A stretch of DNA of 13,816 nucleotides, taken from Alphaproteobacteria bacterium (GTDB lineage: Bacteria > Pseudomonadota > Alphaproteobacteria > RF32 > CAG-239). The notes beneath the pieces are model-generated. The model saw only the letters and a program-made list of their open reading frames with translations. It was not told the DNA's origin and did no database searches. Every line of letters starts with the position of its first letter. Positions within the stretch are counted from its first letter, which is position 1. Position numbers and translations under genes: made by a program. Below are positions 1-6,729 of the stretch, one piece after another. The DNA is taken from assembly GCA_017964705.1 (NCBI GenBank), contig JAGCRL010000051.1, positions 1 through 13,816 of the forward strand, given 5' to 3'.

Positions 1-546
1 AATCTATTAGTTGTTCAAAAGGCTCCTTATGATGTTTTGGCGGCAGGAACTAAATTAGTTACAGCTTATGATACACCGGCATTAGGTGGTGTTTTTAAAA
101 CTAAACAATATCTAAACAGCCCCAGAATAAAAATTGCAGAAGGTAAGACCACCGTTCCTGGTGCAACAAATGTTTTACGTATCGTTCGCCAAGGTAAATA
201 TGAGGGAGATATTATCTATAAAGCAACTGATACAAATTTTATTAGTCATGGTAAGCTTGCGCGTGATGTTACTTCTTATACCCTCAATAGTTTAAATGGT
301 ACTTTTGTTAAATTTAAGGCTGGAGAAACAGCCTATTCTTTATTACAACCTGTTGTGAAAAATGGAAAAATTATTCAAAAACCGGAACTTGATTTATATA
401 AATTGCGGCAACGAGCACAAGATAATTTGAATAAGCTTGATTGTTCTTATAGGCGTTTAGCTAATTCTCATATTTATGGAGTTGGTTTGGAAAAAAGTCT
501 GTTTGATCTACAACATCATTTAATTCAAGAACATGTGGGGAGATGA
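1..546 (+). CDS. pncB: Nicotinate phosphoribosyltransferase, C-terminal part (5' end outside the window)
   Basis: The reading frame is open from base 1, so only the last 181 codons are present; TTG or ATG codons near the left edge are internal. The enzyme joins nicotinate to PRPP to make nicotinate mononucleotide, the first step of NAD salvage through the Preiss-Handler route, in the cytoplasm. The recognisable part is a stretch near the start reading GTKLVTAYDTPALGGVFK, which matches the conserved late-barrel segment of bacterial NAPRTases, followed by a KTTVPGATNVLRIV segment of the family type. The C-terminal part (LDLYKLRQRAQDNLNKLD) also fits. The next gene is NAD synthetase and begins within or two bases after the stop codon, so the two are almost certainly one transcript with coupled translation. 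No truncation other than the window edge is visible. The identity is secure; the phosphoribosyl-binding N-terminal half cannot be checked. Confidence 0.9.
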   Translation, partial: NLLVVQKAPYDVLAAGTKLVTAYDTPALGGVFKTKQYLNSPRIKIAEGKTTVPGATNVLRIVRQGKYEGDIIYKATDTNFISHGKLARDVTSYTLNSLNGTFVKFKAGETAYSLLQPVVKNGKIIQKPELDLYKLRQRAQDNLNKLDCSYRRLANSHIYGVGLEKSLFDLQHHLIQEHVGR

Positions 547-548
547 AA

Positions 549-1328
549 ATGAAACGACTTTGGAATAAATTGCAAACAGGGCTTAAAACTTATTGCAAAA
601 AAAATGGTTTTAATAATGTTATCTTAGGACTTTCCGGTGGCTTAGATTCTGCTATAACTACTGTTTTGGCGGCAGATGCCTTGGGTGGAGAAAATGTAAC
701 CGCATTAATGATGAAAACAAAATATACCTCTGATTTAAGTTTAAAAATTGCAAGAGAAATTGCTGAGCTTAATCATATAAACTATCAAGAACTTGATATT
801 GAACCATTGGTTGAAGCAGAAATCCAATTCTTAAGTCAGTCTTTTGCTGCTGAGGTTAAAGGGATTGTTATTGAAAACCTGCAAGCACGTTTGCGGGGGC
901 AAATTTTAATGGCCTATTCCAATCAAAAGGGCGGCTTAGTGCTTGCTTGCGGTAACAAATCTGAAATTTATACCGGTTATTGCACGCTTTATGGAGATAC
1001 TTGCGGCGGCTTGGCACCTATTGGTAATCTTTATAAAACAACTATTTTTGATCTGGCTAAATGGCGTAATAGCTTAGGTTATGTGTTACCTGAAGCAGTT
1101 ATTACTCGTGCACCGTCAGCCGAGTTAGCAGAGGGACAAAAAGATGAAAACAGTCTTCCACCCTATCCTGTGTTGGATGCTATTCTAAAAAAACTGGTAG
1201 ATGAAAAAGAAAGCATTGCCAATGTTATTGCTGCCGGTTTTGACAAAGCGACTGTGGAACGTGTTAATAAACTTATCATTCATTCTGCCTTTAAACGCAA
1301 GCAAATGGCAGAAAAGATTGAAGTGTAG
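549..1328 (+). CDS. nadE: Stand-alone NAD(+) synthetase (ammonia-dependent type)
   Basis: It adenylates nicotinate adenine dinucleotide and amidates it to NAD, the last step of the pathway served by the upstream pncB. The PP-loop motif SGGLDSA lies at about residues 29-35. The later block ENLQARLRGQILMAYSN, then LACGNKSE and GYCTLYGDTCGGLAPI, are hallmark NadE segments. The protein is about 260 residues and has only the synthetase domain, with no N-terminal nitrilase-type glutaminase, so ammonia must come free or from another subunit. Two in-frame ATGs exist. The one at 543 overlaps the pncB stop, but the Shine-Dalgarno GGGGAG (537-542) touches it directly. The ATG at 549 sits 6 bases after that SD and is preferred. 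No convincing terminator follows: only a 4-bp GTAG/CTAC hairpin with T-rich sequence at 1325-1348. Confidence 0.95.
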   Translation: MKRLWNKLQTGLKTYCKKNGFNNVILGLSGGLDSAITTVLAADALGGENVTALMMKTKYTSDLSLKIAREIAELNHINYQELDIEPLVEAEIQFLSQSFAAEVKGIVIENLQARLRGQILMAYSNQKGGLVLACGNKSEIYTGYCTLYGDTCGGLAPIGNLYKTTIFDLAKWRNSLGYVLPEAVITRAPSAELAEGQKDENSLPPYPVLDAILKKLVDEKESIANVIAAGFDKATVERVNKLIIHSAFKRKQMAEKIEV

Positions 1329-1365
1329 TTTGACAGTCTACTTTTGTTTAAATTTGAAAAAACGC

Positions 1366-1394
1366 TTGACTTTGCGAAAATTTTCGTCTATATT
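1366..1394 (+). promoter_or_regulatory. Sigma-70 type promoter for the 1500-2135 gene
   Basis: The -35 box TTGACT (1366-1371) and -10 box TATATT (1389-1394) are separated by exactly 17 bases. Each box differs from consensus at one position. Transcription would begin near 1401, leaving a leader of about 100 bases before the next start codon. Confidence 0.75.
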
Positions 1395-1430
1395 CTAGTT
1401 TCTCAACTATATTATGAAGATATTTTCAGG

Positions 1431-1448
1431 TTCTTGCAACAGCAAGGA
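1431..1448 (+). promoter_or_regulatory. Leader hairpin covering an SD-like sequence
   Basis: TTCTTGC (1431-1437) pairs with GCAAGGA (1442-1448) around the loop AACA, giving 7 bp with one G-U. The 3' arm contains AAGGA (1444-1448), which lies 14 bases before the ATG at 1463 and would be hidden when the hairpin forms. It lies inside the leader predicted from the promoter at 1366-1394. Any regulatory role is inference. Confidence 0.35.
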
Positions 1449-1462
1449 TTATTATTAACTTA

Positions 1463-1498
1463 ATGTTCGCCGCGCTCGTTAAAGCCGAGAAAAATTAA
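1463..1498 (+). CDS. Possible 11-codon leader ORF upstream of the 1500 gene
   Basis: The ORF reads MFAALVKAEKN and stops at TAA 1496-1498, one base before the ATG at 1500, which suits translational coupling. The body is clearly more GC-rich (CGCCGCGCTCG) than the AT-rich leader around it, as coding sequence would be. Against it: the nearest SD-like AAGGA is 14 bases upstream, a little far, and partly paired in a hairpin. The GAG at 1487-1489 within the ORF is the only SD-like sequence for the ATG at 1500. It could be chance; there is no homology evidence. Confidence 0.3.
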   Translation: MFAALVKAEKN

Positions 1499-1499
1499 A

Positions 1500-2135
1500 A
1501 TGAATCAAAGAATCTTTAACATCTTCAAAGCCTTACGCCATTTCGGTGTAATGCCTAGAGAAGCATTTGGTATCGCAAATGCATACCAATGGTGGTTTGA
1601 AAATCAGGTTGAAAAATTTCCATCTTTTGGAACAGCTTACCTGTTATCTGGGACGATATATTCCATGCCCTATAATATGGGACCTAAAAATCGTCTTATA
1701 GGAATTGAAATCGACGGAACAATCTATCTTGCCGGTTACTTACAAAAAGTTCGTCTTGACCAGCTAGAAACCAAAATTAGCACGTACAAAGCTAAGCTTC
1801 TTGAGAAGTTCGCATCTCTCAATGGATTTGACCTCAGATTACCCACAAGGGAAGAGGTTAAAAAATTGGTAGAAATAGTGGAATTTATTCCTAATTGCTT
1901 CACCCAAAGTGGAGATGTGTGGATAACCCCGCCTTCGGATCAGCCTGATAAAAAATTCGTTTCTGTTAACGGTCGTAATGTCCGCATTTGTCGTCGTCTG
2001 TCGAATAAAACCTGTGCCACTCTATATTTGGTCGTGCGCCCGGAGGAAAACTTTATCAAAGGTAAAGTCGATGAATATGGCAAGCCAACAGAAGAGACTT
2101 TGGCTCATTACGAAGACCTAAGGAAGAATCAATAA
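1500..2135 (+). CDS. Unrecognised 211-residue cytoplasmic protein, possible Lcl/DUF1566-like region
   Basis: I do not recognise this gene. It has no signal peptide or membrane segment, so it is probably soluble and cytoplasmic. Residues 1-35 are amphipathic with several aromatics. Residues 85-107 are Lys/Leu-rich and may form a helix. Residues 113-120 read RLPTREEV, followed by WITPPS (141-146), a short NGRNVRICRR segment and LVVRP (177-181). The order R-L-P-T-R-E-E, W-x-(T/S)-x-x-S, ...NG..., (L/V)-V-R resembles the Lcl/DUF1566 pattern of bacterial surface and fimbrial-associated proteins, but the match is weak and is inference only. It is transcribed alone: a near-consensus promoter at 1366-1394 and a strong terminator at 2160-2193 flank it. 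The start has only a poor SD (GAG, 10 bases upstream). The isolated, well-regulated layout suggests a functional gene. Confidence 0.8.
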   Translation: MNQRIFNIFKALRHFGVMPREAFGIANAYQWWFENQVEKFPSFGTAYLLSGTIYSMPYNMGPKNRLIGIEIDGTIYLAGYLQKVRLDQLETKISTYKAKLLEKFASLNGFDLRLPTREEVKKLVEIVEFIPNCFTQSGDVWITPPSDQPDKKFVSVNGRNVRICRRLSNKTCATLYLVVRPEENFIKGKVDEYGKPTEETLAHYEDLRKNQ

Positions 2136-2159
2136 GGATCTTCATCAAATAAAAAAATC

Positions 2160-2193
2160 CGCTTAAGGCTAATAACCTTAGGCGATTTTTTTT
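2160..2193 (+). terminator. Intrinsic terminator after the 211-residue protein gene
   Basis: CGCTTAAGG (2160-2168) pairs with CCTTAGGCG (2176-2184), 9 bp with one G-U, around a 7-base loop. After one A comes a run of eight T (2186-2193). Confidence 0.9.
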
Positions 2194-2224
2194 GCAAAGC
2201 ATATTTCCTCTTTATAAAATCATA

Positions 2225-2252
2225 TTGACTTTTTACAAACATATATTATAAA
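2225..2252 (+). promoter_or_regulatory. Promoter for the CNNM-family gene
   Basis: TTGACT (2225-2230) is followed after 16 bases by TATAAA (2247-2252). It lies between the preceding terminator and the ATG at 2300, giving a leader of about 40 bases. Confidence 0.65.
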
Positions 2253-2299
2253 ATGTTTTGTATGTTTAATAGATTGAGGTAAAAAATAATATAACAGAC

Positions 2300-3637
2300 A
2301 TGAGTCCGATATATAGTTATGTAATCAACTTATTGTTGGTTTTATTTCTTGTTTTTTGTAATGCTTTTTTTGTAATTTCAGAATTTTCTATTGTTAAAAT
2401 CCGTCGTACACGATTGGAAGAGCTTGCTCATGATGGTAATAAACGTGCTAAAATTGCACTACATATTAATGAACACTTAAATACATATTTGAGCGCGACA
2501 CAGCTTGGTGTTACGTTGGCTTCCCTTGGTTTAGGTTGGTTGGGCGAGCCGGCAGTGGCACGACTTTTAGAAGATATTTTCGGTGATTTTTTTGTTGGAA
2601 ACAGAGTGTTGTTGCATTCTCTTTCTTTTGGTATTGCTTTTACTTTTATTACACTTTTACATGTCGTTTTAGGTGAACTTGTGCCAAAGTCTATGGCCAT
2701 TCAGGATACTGAGCGCTATGCTATGTTGGTTGCTGTGCCGCTTTATTCTTTTGATAAGATTTGCCGCCCGATCATTTGGTGTTTTGACCACGTTTCAATT
2801 TGGATTTTAAAATTAATGGGTATCCAACAAGCAGATGAAAATGAAGATGCTCATTCGGAAGAAGAAATCAAACTTATTATTGATGCCTCTCAAAAAGGCG
2901 GTGTGATTGATGATACAGAAAGTGAAATTATTCAAAATGCTATTTGTTTTTCAGAAATTTTTGCTCATGAAATCATGATTCCTCGGCAAGATATGAAATG
3001 TATTTATCAAAACAGTAGCTTTGAAGAAGTTATGGATTTTGTTAAACAACATAAACATACGCGTTTTCCCTTATGTGCAGGAGATAAAGACCAAATTTTG
3101 GGTATGATACATATTCGTGACTTGCTGGAATGCAACGAAATGCAACATAAGGATATTTTGAATCATATTGTTCGAAAAATTTTGTTTGTACCGGAAAATA
3201 AATCTATTTCTGAAGTTTTACATGAAATGATGAAAAAGCGTATTCATTTGGCTATTGTGGTTGATGAATATGGTGGTACTGCCGGTTTGCTTTCTATGGA
3301 AGATATTTTGGAAGAGCTAGTAGGTGATATTCGTGATGAGCATGATGATGTAGTTGAAGAACCGGTTAAACAAATTAATGAAAAAGTTTGGGAATTTGAT
3401 GGTATCTACTTAGTTGAGGATGCGTGTGAAATTCTTAATATTCCATATGAGGAACATGAAGAAAGTACAATCGGCGGGTATGTATTTAACCTCTTAGGAA
3501 GAGAGCCGAAGGTTGGTGATATTGCCGAAGATGATTATTGCATCTATGAAGTAATTAAGGTTTACAATATGCGTATTACTCGTGTTAAAACGACTTTAAA
3601 AGAACGTCTGATTGATGAAGATGAGATAGATTTATAG
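2300..3637 (+). CDS. CNNM/CorB-type membrane protein with CBS pair and CorC_HlyC domain (hemolysin family)
   Basis: This is an inner-membrane protein of the family linked to magnesium and divalent-cation efflux or homeostasis, often mis-named hemolysin. The domain order is standard. The DUF21/CNNM transmembrane domain covers about residues 1-175, with helices near 5-28, 105-130 and 140-172 and the family motifs NAFFVISEFSIVKIRR, GVTLASLGLGWLGEP (70-84) and GELVPKS (125-131). A CBS pair spans about 225-345, including VDEYGGTAGL at 321-330. The CorC_HlyC domain runs from about 355 to 435. At 445 residues the length is normal. It has its own promoter and shares a terminator with the convergent gene. 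The start is slightly odd: the nearest SD-like GAGGT (2276-2280) is 19 bases upstream, and no other in-frame ATG, GTG or TTG lies between the upstream stop and 2300. The family is certain; the exact ion is not. Confidence 0.93.
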   Translation: MSPIYSYVINLLLVLFLVFCNAFFVISEFSIVKIRRTRLEELAHDGNKRAKIALHINEHLNTYLSATQLGVTLASLGLGWLGEPAVARLLEDIFGDFFVGNRVLLHSLSFGIAFTFITLLHVVLGELVPKSMAIQDTERYAMLVAVPLYSFDKICRPIIWCFDHVSIWILKLMGIQQADENEDAHSEEEIKLIIDASQKGGVIDDTESEIIQNAICFSEIFAHEIMIPRQDMKCIYQNSSFEEVMDFVKQHKHTRFPLCAGDKDQILGMIHIRDLLECNEMQHKDILNHIVRKILFVPENKSISEVLHEMMKKRIHLAIVVDEYGGTAGLLSMEDILEELVGDIRDEHDDVVEEPVKQINEKVWEFDGIYLVEDACEILNIPYEEHEESTIGGYVFNLLGREPKVGDIAEDDYCIYEVIKVYNMRITRVKTTLKERLIDEDEIDL

Positions 3638-3684
3638 TTCTCTTTTTTGTTTTATAGAGTTGATGTTTAACTTTTAATTTATAT

Positions 3685-3719
3685 AAAAAAGAAGCGAGGA
3701 ATGAGACCTCGCTTCTTTT
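3685..3719. terminator. Bidirectional terminator between convergent genes
   Basis: AAAAGAAGCGAGG (3687-3699) and CCTCGCTTCTTTT (3707-3719) form a perfect 13-bp stem around a 7-base loop. T-runs lie on the 3' side for both strands (A 3685-3690 on +, T 3716-3719 on +), so it can end the CNNM gene on + and the orphan membrane-protein gene on -. Confidence 0.92.
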
Positions 3720-3733
3720 GATTTTGTAGCAGA

Positions 3734-4393
3734 TTATTCTTCTAATAATGAAGAAGTATATAGCAATGCAGGATCTGTTGTGTTTGAAACAAAACTCAAG
3801 CTATTGTCTGCATTAAGCGATACATTTTCTACCTGATAAAACTCATATTTAGTAAAATCACTTAAATCTGCCTTTTGCGATCCAGCCATATAAATATCTC
3901 TGATGGTTACTTTACCTGCTTTGTCAGAGAAATTTAACCGAAACCGTGCAATTTTTTTAACAGGAAGAATAATGCTGTATTTATTCATACCAGCTTGTCC
4001 GGGATAAGTAACAGAGTGTTCTTCATCAAACTCTGATTCATTATCTTCTGTATAATAAACTTTATAATTAAAATTCTTCTCTGTTGTTGTGATAAAGCTG
4101 ATAACCACTTTGTCCATCGAATCTTCGATTTTCTTTACTTTTTCTATTGCAGCTTCAACGCTATCTTCTTTAAGAATATTTTTCTCACTTGCAACAGCCT
4201 TTTGATTGAATGTTGTATTTATTTCTTTTGATAGTATCTTATTACTTTCTTGAATTTTCTCTTGTTTATTACAGAACGAGAGAGACAGTAATAATATCGC
4301 CGTCAATAAAATAATAATTCCTAAAACCAATTGCTTTAGATCAATATTAAACTTTTCTAATTTGCTTTTAATATTTTCTACCCATTTTTTCAT
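3734..4393 (-). CDS. Unrecognised single-pass membrane protein with an exported beta-rich domain
   Basis: The start is taken at 4393 because AAGGAG (4401-4406 on the opposite strand) lies 7 bases before that ATG; an in-frame ATG at 4417 has no such SD. The 219-residue product has a basic N-terminus, one strong membrane helix at about 21-40, a charged linker (about 42-95) and a C-terminal domain of about 120 residues. The positive-inside pattern puts this domain in the periplasm. The residue before Cys41 is Phe, so it is not a standard lipobox. The domain has alternating strands (YKVYYTEDNESEFDEE, YSIILPVKKIARFRLNFSD, KVTIRDIYMAG) and ends in ...LSFVSNTTDPALL. This order recalls the galactose-binding-like accessory region (R-L-D-P type) of some polysaccharide glycosyltransferases, which is my inference. 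It lies 69 bases after pyrG with no clear terminator between, so it may be the last gene of that operon. Confidence 0.85.
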   Translation of the reverse strand: MKKWVENIKSKLEKFNIDLKQLVLGIIILLTAILLLSLSFCNKQEKIQESNKILSKEINTTFNQKAVASEKNILKEDSVEAAIEKVKKIEDSMDKVVISFITTTEKNFNYKVYYTEDNESEFDEEHSVTYPGQAGMNKYSIILPVKKIARFRLNFSDKAGKVTIRDIYMAGSQKADLSDFTKYEFYQVENVSLNADNSLSFVSNTTDPALLYTSSLLEE

Positions 4394-4462
4394 CGAAATT
4401 CTCCTTATTAATACCAATGCGATAGTAATACGCTTTTTTTATTTTACAACTTTAATTACAAA

Positions 4463-6106
4463 TTAAACCAATCTACTTTGTTTGATGGAGGCTTTTACAA
4501 ATTCCACAAACAACGGATGCGGAGCAAAAGGCTTTGACTTTAATTCTGGATGGAATTGTACACCAATAAACCACGGATGATCCGGTCTTTCAATAATTTC
4601 CGGCAGTTTACCGTCCGGAGATGTTCCAGAAATAAGCATTCCACCTTGGGCTAATTGACTTTTATATTTGATATTAACCTCATAACGATGGCGATGACGT
4701 TCTGAAATTTTGGTTGTACCATAAACTTCTGCTGCTTTGGAACCTTCTTTTAAAACAGCATCGTATGCGCCAAGACGCATGGTTCCGCCTAAGTCTCCAT
4801 CTTTATGACGAATCTGCTTAGCTCCATCTTTATCCCATTCTGTCATCAAACCTATTACAGCTTCACAATTTTCATCTAATTCTGTTGTATTGGCATTCTT
4901 AATACCTAAAACATTGCGCATTGTTTCGATTACGGCCATTTGCATCCCGAAACAAATACCTAAGAAAGGTATGCGATGCTCACGAGCATATTTGACTGCG
5001 GCTATTTTTCCGGCGGTTCCTCTTAGACCAAAACCACCAGGAACCAAAATACCGCTTACATCCGACAACCAATCATCAACGTTGCCTTTTTCCAGCTCTT
5101 CAGCATCTATCCATTTAACTTTAACCTTATATTTATTGGCTATTCCTCCATGGGCTAAAGCTTCTCCTAAAGATTTATATGCTTCCAATAATTTTACATA
5201 TTTTCCGACAACGGCTATTCTTACTTCTCCTTCCGGAGCCCTAATTGTATCTACAATTTTTTCCCAACGGCTTAAATCAGCATCTGGACAAGGCAATTTG
5301 AAGTACCGACAAACTGATTTATCCATGCCTTCTTTGGAATATGCTAAAGGAACTTGATAAATGTTGCTAACATCTAAGGCGGCAATTACATTTTCTTCTT
5401 TAATGTTACAGAATAAAGCAATTTTCTTACGTTCATTTTCCGGTATCGGCATTTGCGAACGACATAACAGCATATCCGGCTGAATACCATATTCTTGCAA
5501 TTTTTTAACAGAGTGTTGCGTTGGTTTGGTTTTTAATTCTCCTGCTGTCGGAATATACGGCAAGAGAGTGAGATGAATAAACATTGTGCGATCACGCCCT
5601 AAATCATATGCCAATTGACGAATCGCCTCCAAATACGGTTGCCCTTCTATATCACCAACGGTTCCTCCTATTTCGCATAATACAAAATCTTCATCTTCTA
5701 AGTCACTCACAATAAAATTTTGAATTTCATTGGTTACATGAGGGATAACTTGTATGGTTGAACCAAGATAATCACCATGACGTTCTTTATCTATTACCAA
5801 TTGATAGATTTTTCCGGTTGTAGTGCTGTCACTTCTTTTGGCAGAGACTCCTGAAAATCTTTCATAATGCCCCAAATCCAAATCAGCTTCTGTTCCGTCA
5901 TCTGTTACAAATACTTCCCCATGTTGAAACGGACTCATCGTTCCAGGATCAACATTCAAATACGGATCTAACTTTCTTAAACGAACTTTAAAACCGCGAC
6001 TTTGTAAAATTGCCGCCAAAGATGCCGATGCTAATCCTTTTCCTAAGGATGAGACAACACCACCTGTTATAAAAATAAATTTCGTTTTTGGATTTAGTTC
6101 AGACAT
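4463..6106 (-). CDS. pyrG: CTP synthase (glutamine-hydrolysing)
   Basis: It makes CTP from UTP, ATP and glutamine in the cytoplasm, the last step of de novo pyrimidine nucleotide synthesis. The protein is 547 residues, the usual length. The N-terminal amidoligase domain shows the P-loop [10 protein letters not shown] at 15-24, then [15 protein letters not shown] and [23 protein letters not shown], and ends near residue 265. The C-terminal class I glutaminase domain carries the nucleophile Cys385 in GICFGMQ, the oxyanion segment PGGFG (356-360) and His519/Glu521 in FHPE. All catalytic residues are intact. An AAAGGG-type SD precedes the ATG by about 7 bases. It lies third in the tpiA - secG - pyrG string. 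A hairpin terminator (6138-6167) sits just upstream, with no credible promoter in the 30 bases between it and the start, so expression probably depends on readthrough. Confidence 0.98.
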   Translation of the reverse strand: MSELNPKTKFIFITGGVVSSLGKGLASASLAAILQSRGFKVRLRKLDPYLNVDPGTMSPFQHGEVFVTDDGTEADLDLGHYERFSGVSAKRSDSTTTGKIYQLVIDKERHGDYLGSTIQVIPHVTNEIQNFIVSDLEDEDFVLCEIGGTVGDIEGQPYLEAIRQLAYDLGRDRTMFIHLTLLPYIPTAGELKTKPTQHSVKKLQEYGIQPDMLLCRSQMPIPENERKKIALFCNIKEENVIAALDVSNIYQVPLAYSKEGMDKSVCRYFKLPCPDADLSRWEKIVDTIRAPEGEVRIAVVGKYVKLLEAYKSLGEALAHGGIANKYKVKVKWIDAEELEKGNVDDWLSDVSGILVPGGFGLRGTAGKIAAVKYAREHRIPFLGICFGMQMAVIETMRNVLGIKNANTTELDENCEAVIGLMTEWDKDGAKQIRHKDGDLGGTMRLGAYDAVLKEGSKAAEVYGTTKISERHRHRYEVNIKYKSQLAQGGMLISGTSPDGKLPEIIERPDHPWFIGVQFHPELKSKPFAPHPLFVEFVKASIKQSRLV

Positions 6107-6137
6107 TTTTATACCCTTTTACCTTAATTTTACAGTG

Positions 6138-6167
6138 AAAAAGGCACCTCCTTGAAAAGGTGCCTTT
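6138..6167 (-). terminator. Hairpin terminator or attenuator between secG and pyrG
   Basis: AAAGGCACCT (6140-6149) and AGGTGCCTTT (6158-6167) form a perfect 10-bp stem with an 8-base loop. Read on the - strand it is followed by a T-run (A 6138-6142 on +). The - strand loop and stem contain the uncommonly perfect SD sequence AAGGAGGTG, with no start codon at a useful distance after it. Confidence 0.8.
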
Positions 6168-6191
6168 ATGTAGTTTGTTTTATGCATTTCT

Positions 6192-6710
6192 TTATTCCGC
6201 TGTGGCTTCTTCTACCTGTGGCTCAGATGCCTCCGGAGAGGCCTGTTCCGTTTCCGGCTCTGTAGCTGTTGGGACATCAGGAGTTTCTACTTCTGGCTCT
6301 GTAGCTGCTGGGGCATCAGGAGTTTCTGCTTCTGTTGCAGCCTCTGCTTCAGATGCTACTGGAGCCGGATTGCTTTCAGCTGGTGTTGCTTCTGCAGTTG
6401 TTGCATTAGGAACGGCTGGAGTAGCCGGTTCTGCCTGAGACAACGGAGCTATATCCGTAACGGACTCTACTTTCTTAGAATCACCTTTATAATACAAGTC
6501 TAAAGCCAAAGCCAAAATGAACATTAAGGTTGCTAAAACGGCTGTTGTGCGTGTTAACAAATTTCCTTTACCACGGGCAGATAAAAAGCTGTCTGCACCA
6601 TTACCGCCGCCTAAACCACTTAGTGCATTACCGGAATTACGTTGTGCTAAAATTAATACCACCAACAAAATGATTACCATCAAATAAATAACTAACAATA
6701 CTGATCCCAT
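6192..6710 (-). CDS. secG: SecG subunit of the Sec translocon with a long acidic tail
   Basis: SecG stimulates protein export through SecYEG in the inner membrane. The start is taken at 6710 (MGSVLLVIYL...), since AAGGA (6719-6723 on the opposite strand) precedes it by 8 bases; the frame is open further upstream, but that part reads as an unrelated Asn/Arg-rich stretch overlapping tpiA. The two expected membrane helices lie at about 3-22 and 52-72, linked by the family loop QRNSGNALSGLGGG and LLTRTT. Residues 78-172 form a tail of Ala, Pro, Thr and Glu with repeats such as ETPD(A/V)P(A/T)ATEPE, much longer than the short end of E. coli SecG. Extended tails occur in alphaproteobacterial SecG. 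With both termini of SecG normally periplasmic, the tail should face the periplasm. It lies 19 bases after tpiA, so the two are co-transcribed. Confidence 0.93.
   Translation of the reverse strand: MGSVLLVIYLMVIILLVVLILAQRNSGNALSGLGGGNGADSFLSARGKGNLLTRTTAVLATLMFILALALDLYYKGDSKKVESVTDIAPLSQAEPATPAVPNATTAEATPAESNPAPVASEAEAATEAETPDAPAATEPEVETPDVPTATEPETEQASPEASEPQVEEATAE
6256..6333 (-). repeat. 39-bp tandem repeat inside secG
   Basis: Two adjacent 39-base units (6256-6294 and 6295-6333) differ at only a few positions. Each encodes a 13-residue unit of the type TPDxPxATEPExE in the SecG tail. A decayed third unit may continue toward 6360. Confidence 0.85.
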
Positions 6711-6729
6711 TTTTTTATTCCTTCTATGA

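Noticed and set aside
1330-1335. TTGACA, a perfect -35 just after nadE
   Set aside because: No -10-like sequence lies 16-18 bases downstream; the TTGACT/TATATT pair at 1366-1394 is far better.
4417-4437. GCG...CGC followed by a T-run upstream of the orphan membrane gene, as a + strand terminator
   Set aside because: Only three bp pair, and no + strand gene ends there.
4890-5357. 155-codon + strand ORF inside pyrG
   Set aside because: It lies wholly antisense to a conserved CTP synthase, and its translation matches nothing I recognise.
6160-6438. + strand ORF rich in Ser, Ala, Val and Gly over the secG tail
   Set aside because: It is the antisense of the low-complexity SecG repeat. It has no SD, and the - strand frame carries the recognisable protein.
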